From: Gemmatimonadales bacterium UBA7889
GTDB lineage: Bacteria; Gemmatimonadota; Gemmatimonadetes; Longimicrobiales; Gaopeijiaceae
Assembly (NCBI GenBank): GCA_002501085.1
Contig: DLRL01000031.1
Coordinates: 46,482-51,916, forward strand
Direction of reading: 5' to 3'
DNA: 5,435 nucleotides
Shown piece after piece: positions 1-5,435 of the stretch. How positions within the stretch are numbered: the first letter of the stretch is position 1; each line of letters begins with the position of its first letter. Made by a program: the position numbers and the translations under genes. Below the pieces are notes generated by a model. That model saw only the letters and a list, made by a program, of their open reading frames with translations, made no database searches and had not been told where the DNA came from.

Positions 1-309
1 AAAATCCGGTTGTACGTCCAAGAAAAGGGGGTTGTGACTCTTGAGCATGCAATTCGGAGCATGACCTCGCTTCCTGCCCAGGTGTTCGGCATGACTAACC
101 GTGGAATGCTCAGACCAGGGATGACTGCAGATATCGCAATATTCGATCTAGGCGCAGTGCGAGATCTCGCCGAATATGCGGACCCCCATCACTATTCCGA
201 GGGGATGATTCATGTCTTTGTAAACGGCAGAGCAGCAATCCGGGAGGGAGCTTTCACTGGGATCAGAGCAGGCCGTGTTCTCCGGAAACAAACTCGAGAG
301 ATCTCCTGA
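1..309 (+). CDS. N-acyl-D-amino-acid deacylase (D-aminoacylase) family amidohydrolase, C-terminal fragment
   Basis: The frame is open from base 1 to the TGA at 307-309, so this is the end of a gene whose start and catalytic barrel lie to the left of the window. A TTG at 10-12 is internal, not a start. The visible ~102 residues match the closing part of the D-aminoacylase group of amidohydrolases. First comes a helix with the motif MTSLPAQVFGM, then NRGMLRPGMTADIAIFD, typical of the small beta-sandwich domain that packs beside the metal-binding TIM barrel. Next come the family hallmark DPHHYSEGM and a VNG...GAFTG...AGRVLR ending. In this family the enzyme hydrolyses N-acyl-D-amino acids (or related N-acyl substrates and dipeptides) to free amino acid and acid, using zinc. 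The zinc ligands are not in the window, so activity and exact substrate cannot be judged. A dihydroorotase/hydantoinase-like paralogue is possible but fits the DPHHYSEG motif less well. The next gene lies 88 bp downstream on the same strand. Confidence 0.88.
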   Translation, partial: KIRLYVQEKGVVTLEHAIRSMTSLPAQVFGMTNRGMLRPGMTADIAIFDLGAVRDLAEYADPHHYSEGMIHVFVNGRAAIREGAFTGIRAGRVLRKQTREIS

Positions 310-384
310 CAGAGCAGAACCCACCTCAACGTGTGCATCCATAAGAATAAGTGGCAGGTAACCCTCCAACCTTTATGACCGATG

Positions 385-390
385 AAGGAG
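385..390 (+). promoter_or_regulatory. Shine-Dalgarno supporting the TTG start of the deoxyhypusine-synthase-like gene
   Basis: AAGGAG lies 7 bases before the TTG at 398-400. It fixes this rare start codon, since no ATG or GTG in the same frame lies close by. The ATG at 375-377 is in another frame and stops after eight codons. Confidence 0.75.
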
Positions 391-397
391 AAGCCCC

Positions 398-1372
398 TTG
401 AGTGCAATTCGTAACTTCATCGAAAGGCACTTTAGACACTTCAATGCCAGGGAAGTCGTTGAAGCTGCTCGAGCCTATGAGACGCACTTGGAGAAGGGGG
501 GGAAAATGCTCCTCGCTATGGCCGGCGCGATGTCAACTGGGGAAATCGGGATCATCCTGGCACGTATGATTCGTGAGGGTAAAGTCCATGCTATCTCATG
601 CACCGGCGCTAACCTTGAAGAGGACGTTTTCAACCTTATATCGAACCATGATTATGAGGTTATCCCCTCATGGCGAGATCTCTCTCCTGATGATGAACGG
701 GAACTACGCGACCGCGGGATGAACCGTGTTACAGACACGTGCATCCCCGAGAACGCTATGCGGCAAATTGAAGAGCGTTTACTCGAATGCTGGCAACGAG
801 CAGCCGCGGTAGGAGATCGCAGAATGCCTGTCGACTTTTTCTTTGAAATCCTTGATGACCCAACGCTAGCTGAACACTATCAGGTCGACCCTAGCCACTC
901 GTGGCTGCTAGCAGCGAAGGAGGCAGATATTCCAGTCTACGTACCCGGATGGGAAGACTCCACAATAGGCAATATGTTCACTGCCAATGTGATGATCGGG
1001 CGCCTTCCCAATCATCTCTCCGTCAAAACTGGAACGGAGCAATTCCAGGCGCTTATGGAGTGGTATGAGAGTGAACACAGTTCCAGCGCGAGTGCATCTA
1101 TCGGTTTTTTCCAGATCGGTGGTGGAATAGCAGGCGACTTCGCAATCTGTGCAGTGCCGTGCCTCGTCCAAGACCTTAAGCATGAGGTCCCATGCTGGAG
1201 CTACTTATGTCAGATCACTGACGCCCAACCATCCTTTGGAGGTTACTCTGGCGCACCTGCAAATGAAAAGATTACATGGGGCAAGATCGACTCGGATACA
1301 CCGAGGTTCGAGATCAACTCTGATGCTTCAATTGTTGCCCCGCTGATTTTTGCATGGGTGCTTGGAGACTAA
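398..1372 (+). CDS. Deoxyhypusine synthase family protein (bacterial type, probable polyamine enzyme)
   Basis: This is a 324-residue protein with the fold signature of deoxyhypusine synthase along its whole length, and its size is normal for bacterial members. Visible motifs are MAGAMSTGEIG (41-51), the NAD-site segment SCTGANLEEDVFN (67-79), VPGWEDSTIGNMF (182-194), IGGGIAGDFAIC (240-251) and the near-C-terminal block YSGAPANEKITWGKI (283-297). K296 in WGK aligns with the lysine that forms the enzyme-imine intermediate in eukaryotic deoxyhypusine synthase (human K329). The eukaryotic catalytic histidine region (GGG..KHH) is replaced by GGG..GDF, as in a broad bacterial subgroup. Bacteria lack eIF5A, so a small amine acceptor is more likely than a protein. 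Homospermidine-like or guanidino-polyamine synthesis from putrescine or agmatine is the family-based guess. The enzyme should be cytosolic. The start is TTG with a strong Shine-Dalgarno. It has its own 88-bp upstream gap and a 76-bp gap before the repressor gene, so it may or may not be co-transcribed with them. Confidence 0.9.
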   Translation: MSAIRNFIERHFRHFNAREVVEAARAYETHLEKGGKMLLAMAGAMSTGEIGIILARMIREGKVHAISCTGANLEEDVFNLISNHDYEVIPSWRDLSPDDERELRDRGMNRVTDTCIPENAMRQIEERLLECWQRAAAVGDRRMPVDFFFEILDDPTLAEHYQVDPSHSWLLAAKEADIPVYVPGWEDSTIGNMFTANVMIGRLPNHLSVKTGTEQFQALMEWYESEHSSSASASIGFFQIGGGIAGDFAICAVPCLVQDLKHEVPCWSYLCQITDAQPSFGGYSGAPANEKITWGKIDSDTPRFEINSDASIVAPLIFAWVLGD

Positions 1373-1448
1373 GATCACATTTCTTAGCAAGAGTACTTTC
1401 GTAGTCGGTAACCTCGACGCTGATTTTGGCTGGAGATAGCTTCGATTC

Positions 1449-2129
1449 ATGATACCAAGCCCACTGTCGAGATCGATCGAAGACTACCTTAAGGCGATTT
1501 ACGACCTCTCTCGAGGGGAGGAACCGGCATCAACAAGCGCAATCGCTGAAGCACTAGACATCCAACCTGCTTCCGTGACCGGAATGGTTAAGCGTCTGGC
1601 GGAGATAGGTCTTCTAGAGCACGTACCATATCGGGGTGTTCGCCTTACCAAAGCAGGGCACCGTGAAGCCCTCAGGGTGCTGCGACGACACAGGGTCATT
1701 GAGGCTTACCTTTGCGAGCGGCTGGGCTATCCTTGGGATGATGTTCATGCCGAAGCTGAACGCCTGGAGCACGCTGCCTCGGATGATCTTGTCGAACGCA
1801 TGGCAAGCGCTCTGGGCTATCCTAGCCATGACCCTCATGGCGCCCCTATCCCCACAACAACGGGTGATATAGAGCACATGGATCTTGCGACGTTAGCTGA
1901 TGCAGCTCCTGGAGCCAGATTGCGTATTCAGGCGGTTCGAGATGAAGAGGCAAAAGAGCTGAGAACGATGGCTGCCGACGGGCTTCTTCCAGGAGTCAAC
2001 GTGCTGGTTAATGAGGGGCCGCAGGTCGAAGGTGTGGTCGATATTGTGGTAGGAGACAGCCAAGGACCATCCCTCGCGGTCAAGACTGAGTTAGCCAGAC
2101 GAATCTATGTTGAACTCCAAGAGGAGTAA
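1449..2129 (+). CDS. DtxR/MntR-family metal-dependent transcriptional repressor with FeoA/SH3-like C-terminal domain
   Basis: This 226-residue protein has the length and three-part layout of the DtxR/IdeR group. An N-terminal winged helix-turn-helix comes first (about 8-72: SIEDYLKAIYDL, recognition helix near IQPASVTGMVKRL, wing YRGVRLTKAG). The metal-binding dimerisation domain follows (about 75-135: HRVIEAYL, VHAEAERLEH, then HDPHGAPIP). A C-terminal FeoA/SH3-like domain covers about 145-226. By alignment with DtxR, the ancillary site is H81, E85 and H100, and the primary site is D12, E104, E107 and H108. D12 and E104 replace the Met and Cys ligands of iron-type DtxR and equal D8 and E99 of Bacillus subtilis MntR, so manganese sensing is likely; the second MntR acidic ligand, E11, is a lysine here (K15). 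It should bind operators of metal-uptake genes when metal-loaded. No convincing operator is visible nearby. The ATG start has GGAGA at 1432-1436, a slightly long spacing. The uridine kinase gene follows after 2 bp. Confidence 0.92.
   Translation: MIPSPLSRSIEDYLKAIYDLSRGEEPASTSAIAEALDIQPASVTGMVKRLAEIGLLEHVPYRGVRLTKAGHREALRVLRRHRVIEAYLCERLGYPWDDVHAEAERLEHAASDDLVERMASALGYPSHDPHGAPIPTTTGDIEHMDLATLADAAPGARLRIQAVRDEEAKELRTMAADGLLPGVNVLVNEGPQVEGVVDIVVGDSQGPSLAVKTELARRIYVELQEE
2121..2126 (+). promoter_or_regulatory. Shine-Dalgarno of the uridine kinase gene, inside the end of the repressor gene
   Basis: GAGGAG encodes the last two glutamates of the upstream repressor and also sits 5 bases before the TTG start at 2132. 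It supports that start and makes coupling of translation between the two genes likely. Confidence 0.75.
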
Positions 2130-2131
2130 GG

Positions 2132-2773
2132 TTGAGTGCACACCCAGTTATAGTTGGCATCGCAGGAGGTAGCGGCTCAGGTAAGTCAACGATTGTAGCA
2201 GAACTTGTGCGCCTGCTCGGTCTCGGTATCACGACTGTCATCCGCCACGACTGGTATTACCGCGACCTCTCTCATTTGGAGTTAAAAGACAGGACTGAAG
2301 TAAACTTTGATCACCCATCAAGCCTTGAGACAGAACTCCTGGTCAAGCACGTTATGACCTTGATCGCTGGAAACTCGGTAGATGCACCTTCCTACGATTT
2401 CGCCACACACACTCGATCTTCAGCCACGATACAATTAAAACCTTCTCAGGTCCTGATCTTGGATGGAATCCTCGCTCTCGCCCATGAACAGCTGCGCGAG
2501 CTCATGGATATTTGCGTCTTCGTTGATACGGATGTCAAAAAGCGCCTGGAGAGGCGATTAGAACGGGACTCAGGTGAAAGGGAACGAAGCCCAGCGTCCG
2601 TGATTCAACAATTCAAGAGTACCGTGTTGCCTATGCATAAAAAATTTGTTGAGCCGAGTCGGGAATATGCTGACATAACGATATCCGGAGGTCACCAAGA
2701 TTCCGCAACTCTGAAGCAGCTAGCGTTCCAAGTTCAGGAACTCTTGGCCAAACGCACTCTATCGACCAGCTGA
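2132..2773 (+). CDS. udk: Uridine kinase (uridine/cytidine monophosphokinase)
   Basis: The protein phosphorylates uridine and cytidine to UMP and CMP with ATP or GTP in pyrimidine salvage in the cytosol. At 213 residues it has the same length as Escherichia coli Udk and aligns with it end to end. It shows the P-loop GGSGSGKST (12-20), RHDWYYRDLSHL (39-50) with the presumed catalytic aspartate D40, NFDHPSS (58-64), and YDFATHTR (88-95), the nucleoside-binding stretch. LILDGILAL (108-116) is a Walker B-like strand with Asp where E. coli has Glu. Then come the arginine-rich lid RRLERDSGERERS (141-153) and VEPSREYADI (173-182). The TTG start is chosen from the Shine-Dalgarno GAGGAG and from the E. 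coli alignment, where the N-terminus matches without gap or overhang. It follows the metal repressor by 2 bp. Such a pairing has no known functional logic that I am aware of, so shared expression is the only safe reading. No key residue appears to be missing. Confidence 0.95.
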   Translation: MSAHPVIVGIAGGSGSGKSTIVAELVRLLGLGITTVIRHDWYYRDLSHLELKDRTEVNFDHPSSLETELLVKHVMTLIAGNSVDAPSYDFATHTRSSATIQLKPSQVLILDGILALAHEQLRELMDICVFVDTDVKKRLERRLERDSGERERSPASVIQQFKSTVLPMHKKFVEPSREYADITISGGHQDSATLKQLAFQVQELLAKRTLSTS

Positions 2774-2784
2774 GCTTGCGCTCA
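2771..2784. repeat. Short perfect inverted repeat holding both convergent stop codons
   Basis: TGAGC (2771-2775), a TTGC loop and GCTCA (2780-2784) form a 5-bp stem with a 4-base loop. The outer three bases of each arm are the TGA stops of the uridine kinase (+) and the lipoprotein (-). There is no U-tract on either side and the stem does not extend, so a working intrinsic terminator is doubtful. Three of the five pairs follow automatically from two facing TGA codons. Confidence 0.4.
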
Positions 2785-3720
2785 AGAAGTTGGACAGGCT
2801 GGAAGTTCGTAGGCAGCTCCAGACGAATCTGGATCCACGACCATTTCAAATGTCCGAGTTACGGTCGCACCAAAAACACCCGTACCATCTCCGGTCACAC
2901 TCGGGATCGAGACCCTACCCGACGGATTGAAATTTCCACCGCGAGCCCAGTTTGCATAGTTGCGATTAGCTGCGGTAACAGTCACGGACGCCTGGGACCC
3001 TGGTGTGAGGCCCTTCTGTAATTGAGCTGCTATTTCTGCATCCAGATCGAACCGTTGAAAGATCCCAAACTCCCTAGGGAACACGATTGTCGTATCACTG
3101 GCTGACAGAGATAACCCCAGGAGCCAGAGCGAGTCTGCTTCATTAGTGGAAGCCACCGTTCCTGAAAGGCTGCTTTCTAGACCGACAATTAGGGTTTCGC
3201 TTACATAAGCCCAGGTGCCATTTGATCTAGACCATTGAACGGTGAGGGCTGTGTCGGGTGGCAGCAGGCACCGAGAACCATCCTCAAGGCCTGTCAGTGT
3301 AAATTCTCCTGGGATCGTTGTCGCACTACGAAGGGTGCGGCCCCGAGTAAGTTCGATGGTTAATTCAAGCTGCTCACCCGGCTGAAACTCGTCAGCCGCT
3401 TGCTGCGAGGCCAAATAACACGTTCCCCTCGTACGGTTTTTAGGCCGCTCCTGGCGGCAAGCATCTTCGTCAGCCTCCTGCAGTTCAACGCTAGCTGTGC
3501 CTCCACGTGTAATGACAACACGGGCACCAGGAACTGAATAGCCAAGAGTACGATGTAAGAACGCCATAACTCGATTTCCACCGAGAAATGCTCCGCCTAT
3601 TTGAACGTGAACCTCTGCTACAACCAGATCCTCCAACTCAACAATCAGTGTTTCTTGGATGCCACAACCAGCTGAAGCCAAGACCAGCAGCAAGCTCAGT
3701 ACACTGCGTTGACGTCTCAC
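2782..3720 (-). CDS. Outer-membrane-type lipoprotein paired with a TonB-dependent receptor (DUF4249-like, function unknown)
   Basis: The 312-residue product begins with a lipoprotein signal: basic MRRQR, a hydrophobic stretch of about 10 residues, then LASAGC with the lipidated cysteine at C19. No aspartate follows the cysteine, so sorting to the outer membrane is plausible. The mature part is beta-rich, with an early segment (about 25-130) and a later one (about 135-290), and has four more cysteines (C88, C101, C151, C309), an even number that could form disulfides. The stretch RNYANWARGGNFNPSGR (253-269), followed by SVTGDGTGVFG (274-284), is the most distinctive part. The closing GTGVFG recalls the end of DUF4249 lipoproteins found beside TonB receptors in Bacteroidota; this is a resemblance from memory only. 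The GTG start overlaps the receptor's TAG by one base and has its own Shine-Dalgarno, which together fix the start. It probably acts at the cell surface or periplasmic face with the receptor. SusD-like TPR helices are not seen. Confidence 0.8.
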   Translation of the reverse strand: MRRQRSVLSLLLVLASAGCGIQETLIVELEDLVVAEVHVQIGGAFLGGNRVMAFLHRTLGYSVPGARVVITRGGTASVELQEADEDACRQERPKNRTRGTCYLASQQAADEFQPGEQLELTIELTRGRTLRSATTIPGEFTLTGLEDGSRCLLPPDTALTVQWSRSNGTWAYVSETLIVGLESSLSGTVASTNEADSLWLLGLSLSASDTTIVFPREFGIFQRFDLDAEIAAQLQKGLTPGSQASVTVTAANRNYANWARGGNFNPSGRVSIPSVTGDGTGVFGATVTRTFEMVVDPDSSGAAYELPACPTS

Positions 3721-5435
3721 TAGAACCGCACCTCAAAACCAAACGTAGGAAGGATTGGAAACATCGAGATTCCAGACCGTGTGGGAGGCCTTGCCCTATA
3801 ATCGAAGAAATAGAAGAGAACGTTCTTTCTATTGTACACGTTCACGAGGTTTAGGTACGGGACTAGGCTACCCCAGGTCTTCTCGAAGGTCTTGCGGAAA
3901 CTCAAGTCCAACCGGTGGTAGGGTGCATAGCGAGATCCATTGCGCTCGCCGAGCACGACTGCATTGCCATCCCTGTCGAGAAGTCCCTGCTCTCTAAGGA
4001 AATCAGGCAAGTAATACCGGTGTGCTCCAATCGGTCTCGTGTACGGAGTTCCAGTACCGAAATTCCAGCGGAGTCCACCATCCCACCCACCCGGCAACGG
4101 ATATCTGAGCACCAGGTCAAAATCGATCCTGCGGTCAAAGATTGGTGGGTAAGTAACGTCCGGTTGAGGGATGAATGGCGAATAGGTGTCGGGGAAAGTG
4201 CGATCAGCCTTGAGAAAGGACAGCGTGACCCAACCAGTGACTGTACCAGCTTCCTTGCGGATGAGCAGATCAGCACCGTACGAGAGCCCCTCACCACCCA
4301 GAATGTCATCAAACTCGTCGTTCGGATCGTCCGCACCATTCACTGCGACAACCCCATCGAAGGTACGGGTGTAGCCCTCCAGTGCCCAAAACCAGTCCTG
4401 ACCGACATAACCTTCGATCCCGAGTTGTAGCTGGTCTGACACTACTGGGGGAGCACGGTCTCCGGCGACAACCCAAACATCCAATCCAATGGGCAAATCC
4501 TCATCTCGCAGGGAATGCAAGAATTGTGTGTACCTGCCCGCAGCTAACTTAAGAGCAGTGTTCCCATCATTGAAGAAACGCTTCAGGGCAACTCGGGGTG
4601 CGATTTCCATCATCGGATCACCCTGATTCGGGCGCCATAGATCCAAGCGAGTCCCTGCTTCGATTACCCACTCACGTGGCTGTGACCATGAAGCCTGTGC
4701 GTAGGATCCAGTCAGCAAACCTGAGCCAATTCCGCCACCGAATTGGCTACCCCCGGTTTCGAGAAGATTATCGTATCCCATCCACTCTACTGACCCCCCG
4801 ACCTTAGCTTGGAGGGCCGGCGAAGGACGGGTATCCAGGTCAACCCTGAACTGGCGCTGGTTGATCACGCTTCTGAAATTTGTATCCGCGAAATCCGGGT
4901 AGCCTAGCTTACTCCCGTAGCGGCTAAGATTTGCCCGCACGTCGAGTGAACCTCCTCCACGTCTGGCACGAGTCCACCGCAGGCCGACCACATCGTTACC
5001 CCAGTCCCAATTGATCCGTAGTGGGAAATTTTCGAGTTCGAGACGAGTCAGATCAACCACGTCATCACCTGTATACGCAGTCAACACAAGGCGATCACCC
5101 GAGTGCGTCCACCCCTCAACTACAGCCTGAAAATCTGTGAGATGGTAGGGGAACTCGAACACTGGCTTGAGTAGCACATCGAAGTATGAACGTCGGACCG
5201 ACGCTCGCCACTTCAGGTCAGCTAGCCCAAGAGAATTGAGAGCTTTTGAAGATGCCCCACCGCCTACGGCAACCCGACTTGCAAGCAGAGAAATCCCTGC
5301 ATCTACACCAAACTCTCCATCCCCAGGGTCACTCTCTATCTGGAGTACAGACGAGACTCGACCTCCGTGTTCTGCAGAAAATCCACCTGATTGGAGTTCC
5401 GCTCGATCAAGCATGTCCGCATTGAATACTGAGAA
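3720..5435 (-). CDS. TonB-dependent outer-membrane receptor, N-terminus outside the window
   Basis: The frame is open to the right edge. The seven codons before the ATG at 5414-5412 read FSVFNAD, so that ATG is internal and the gene continues beyond 5435. About 571 residues are visible. The first ~34 are the end of the plug domain (FNADMLDRAELQSGGFSAEH, then GGRVSSVLQIE), a classic stretch of TonB-dependent receptors. The rest is a beta-barrel of alternating strands rich in aromatic and glycine residues, for example FPYHLTDFQAVVEGW and later RYPLPGGWDGGLRWNFGTG. It ends in FEVRF; a terminal Phe is the usual signal for insertion by the BAM complex. Signal peptide, TonB box, any carboxypeptidase-like N-terminal domain and most of the plug are not in view. 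It imports a substrate across the outer membrane using TonB energy. The substrate cannot be read from the barrel; siderophores, metal complexes, cobalamin, oligosaccharides and peptides are all possible. The lipoprotein gene follows with a 1-base overlap, and no frameshift is seen. Confidence 0.92.
   Translation of the reverse strand, partial: FSVFNADMLDRAELQSGGFSAEHGGRVSSVLQIESDPGDGEFGVDAGISLLASRVAVGGGASSKALNSLGLADLKWRASVRRSYFDVLLKPVFEFPYHLTDFQAVVEGWTHSGDRLVLTAYTGDDVVDLTRLELENFPLRINWDWGNDVVGLRWTRARRGGGSLDVRANLSRYGSKLGYPDFADTNFRSVINQRQFRVDLDTRPSPALQAKVGGSVEWMGYDNLLETGGSQFGGGIGSGLLTGSYAQASWSQPREWVIEAGTRLDLWRPNQGDPMMEIAPRVALKRFFNDGNTALKLAAGRYTQFLHSLRDEDLPIGLDVWVVAGDRAPPVVSDQLQLGIEGYVGQDWFWALEGYTRTFDGVVAVNGADDPNDEFDDILGGEGLSYGADLLIRKEAGTVTGWVTLSFLKADRTFPDTYSPFIPQPDVTYPPIFDRRIDFDLVLRYPLPGGWDGGLRWNFGTGTPYTRPIGAHRYYLPDFLREQGLLDRDGNAVVLGERNGSRYAPYHRLDLSFRKTFEKTWGSLVPYLNLVNVYNRKNVLFYFFDYRARPPTRSGISMFPILPTFGFEVRF
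3729..3734 (-). promoter_or_regulatory. Shine-Dalgarno for the lipoprotein's GTG start
   Basis: GAGGTG on the minus strand, inside the last receptor codons, lies 8 bases before the GTG at 3720-3718. It decides this start over later in-frame candidates, as does the signal peptide, which begins right there. Confidence 0.65.

Noticed and set aside
310..397. Search for a promoter or terminator in the 88-bp spacer after the deacylase
   Set aside because: No -35/-10 pair at proper spacing and no GC-rich hairpin with a T-tract could be found by eye.
375..401. Eight-codon open frame (ATG at 375, TGA at 399) overlapping the start of the deoxyhypusine-synthase-like gene, a possible leader peptide
   Set aside because: It has no Shine-Dalgarno before its ATG, no run of a regulatory amino acid and no attenuator-like hairpin. 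A frame this short occurs easily by chance.
357..1413. GGTAACC present in both spacers (357-363 and 1407-1413), a possible shared operator
   Set aside because: A single shared 7-mer between two ~80-bp spacers is expected by chance fairly often. There is no longer symmetry around either copy and no match to known DtxR or MntR boxes.
1404..1418. GTCG-7 bases-CGAC hairpin upstream of the repressor gene, considered as operator or terminator
   Set aside because: The stem is only 4 bp with a 7-base loop, no flanking symmetry and no U-tract. It is too weak to call.
2776..3021. 81-codon + strand open frame beginning just after the uridine kinase
   Set aside because: It lies antisense over the C-terminal part of the lipoprotein gene, lacks a good Shine-Dalgarno and has an arginine/serine-rich shadow-like translation.
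3902..4339. 145-codon minus-strand open frame in a second frame of the receptor gene
   Set aside because: It is fully inside the receptor in a shifted frame with low-information composition. The receptor frame itself is unbroken, so it is not a frameshift remnant.
3915..4430. 171-codon open frame on the + strand inside the receptor gene
   Set aside because: It is antisense to a strongly recognised beta-barrel coding frame. Its translation has no recognisable domain and it reads like a shadow of the receptor gene.

Overview
The window looks like a piece of a diderm (Gram-negative) bacterial chromosome. It carries the 3' end of a TonB-dependent outer-membrane receptor gene and a lipoprotein gene, both of which need an outer membrane or periplasm. 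Base composition looks balanced, slightly GC-rich by eye. Starts are often TTG or GTG, preceded by good Shine-Dalgarno sequences. The receptor/lipoprotein pair recalls the FCB group (Bacteroidota, Gemmatimonadota and relatives), and a Gemmatimonadota-like lineage is my best guess. That placement is an inference with low confidence.

Left half, + strand, four genes in a row: (1) the last ~100 codons of an N-acyl-D-amino-acid deacylase-type amidohydrolase (1-309); (2) a complete bacterial deoxyhypusine-synthase-like protein (398-1372); (3) a DtxR/MntR-family metal-dependent repressor with a C-terminal FeoA/SH3-like domain (1449-2129); (4) a uridine kinase (2132-2773). The repressor and the kinase are 2 bp apart and very probably co-transcribed. 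The 88-bp and 76-bp spacers around the deoxyhypusine-synthase-like gene could hold promoters, but I see no convincing -35/-10 pair or terminator there.

Right half, - strand: a TonB-dependent receptor that enters from the right edge (3720-5435, N-terminus outside the window), followed directly by a ~34 kDa lipoprotein (2782-3720). The receptor stop and the lipoprotein start share one base (TAGTG), which suggests translational coupling and a joint role at the outer membrane. The substrate cannot be read from the sequence. The lipoprotein and the uridine kinase converge with only 8 bp between their stop codons.

How the genes may work together: the kinase salvages uridine/cytidine, the deoxyhypusine-synthase-like enzyme probably does polyamine chemistry, and the deacylase handles N-acyl-D-amino acids. 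These are metabolic genes with no obvious shared pathway. The one tempting link is that the repressor is metal-responsive, with ligand residues of the manganese type, and lies near an outer-membrane receptor that could import a metal complex. The promoter needed to test this is outside the window. There are no RNA genes, mobile elements, CRISPR arrays or large repeats that I can support. There is no clear case for a wholly new system. The coupled receptor/lipoprotein pair and the deoxyhypusine-synthase-like enzyme are the parts with least-known function.
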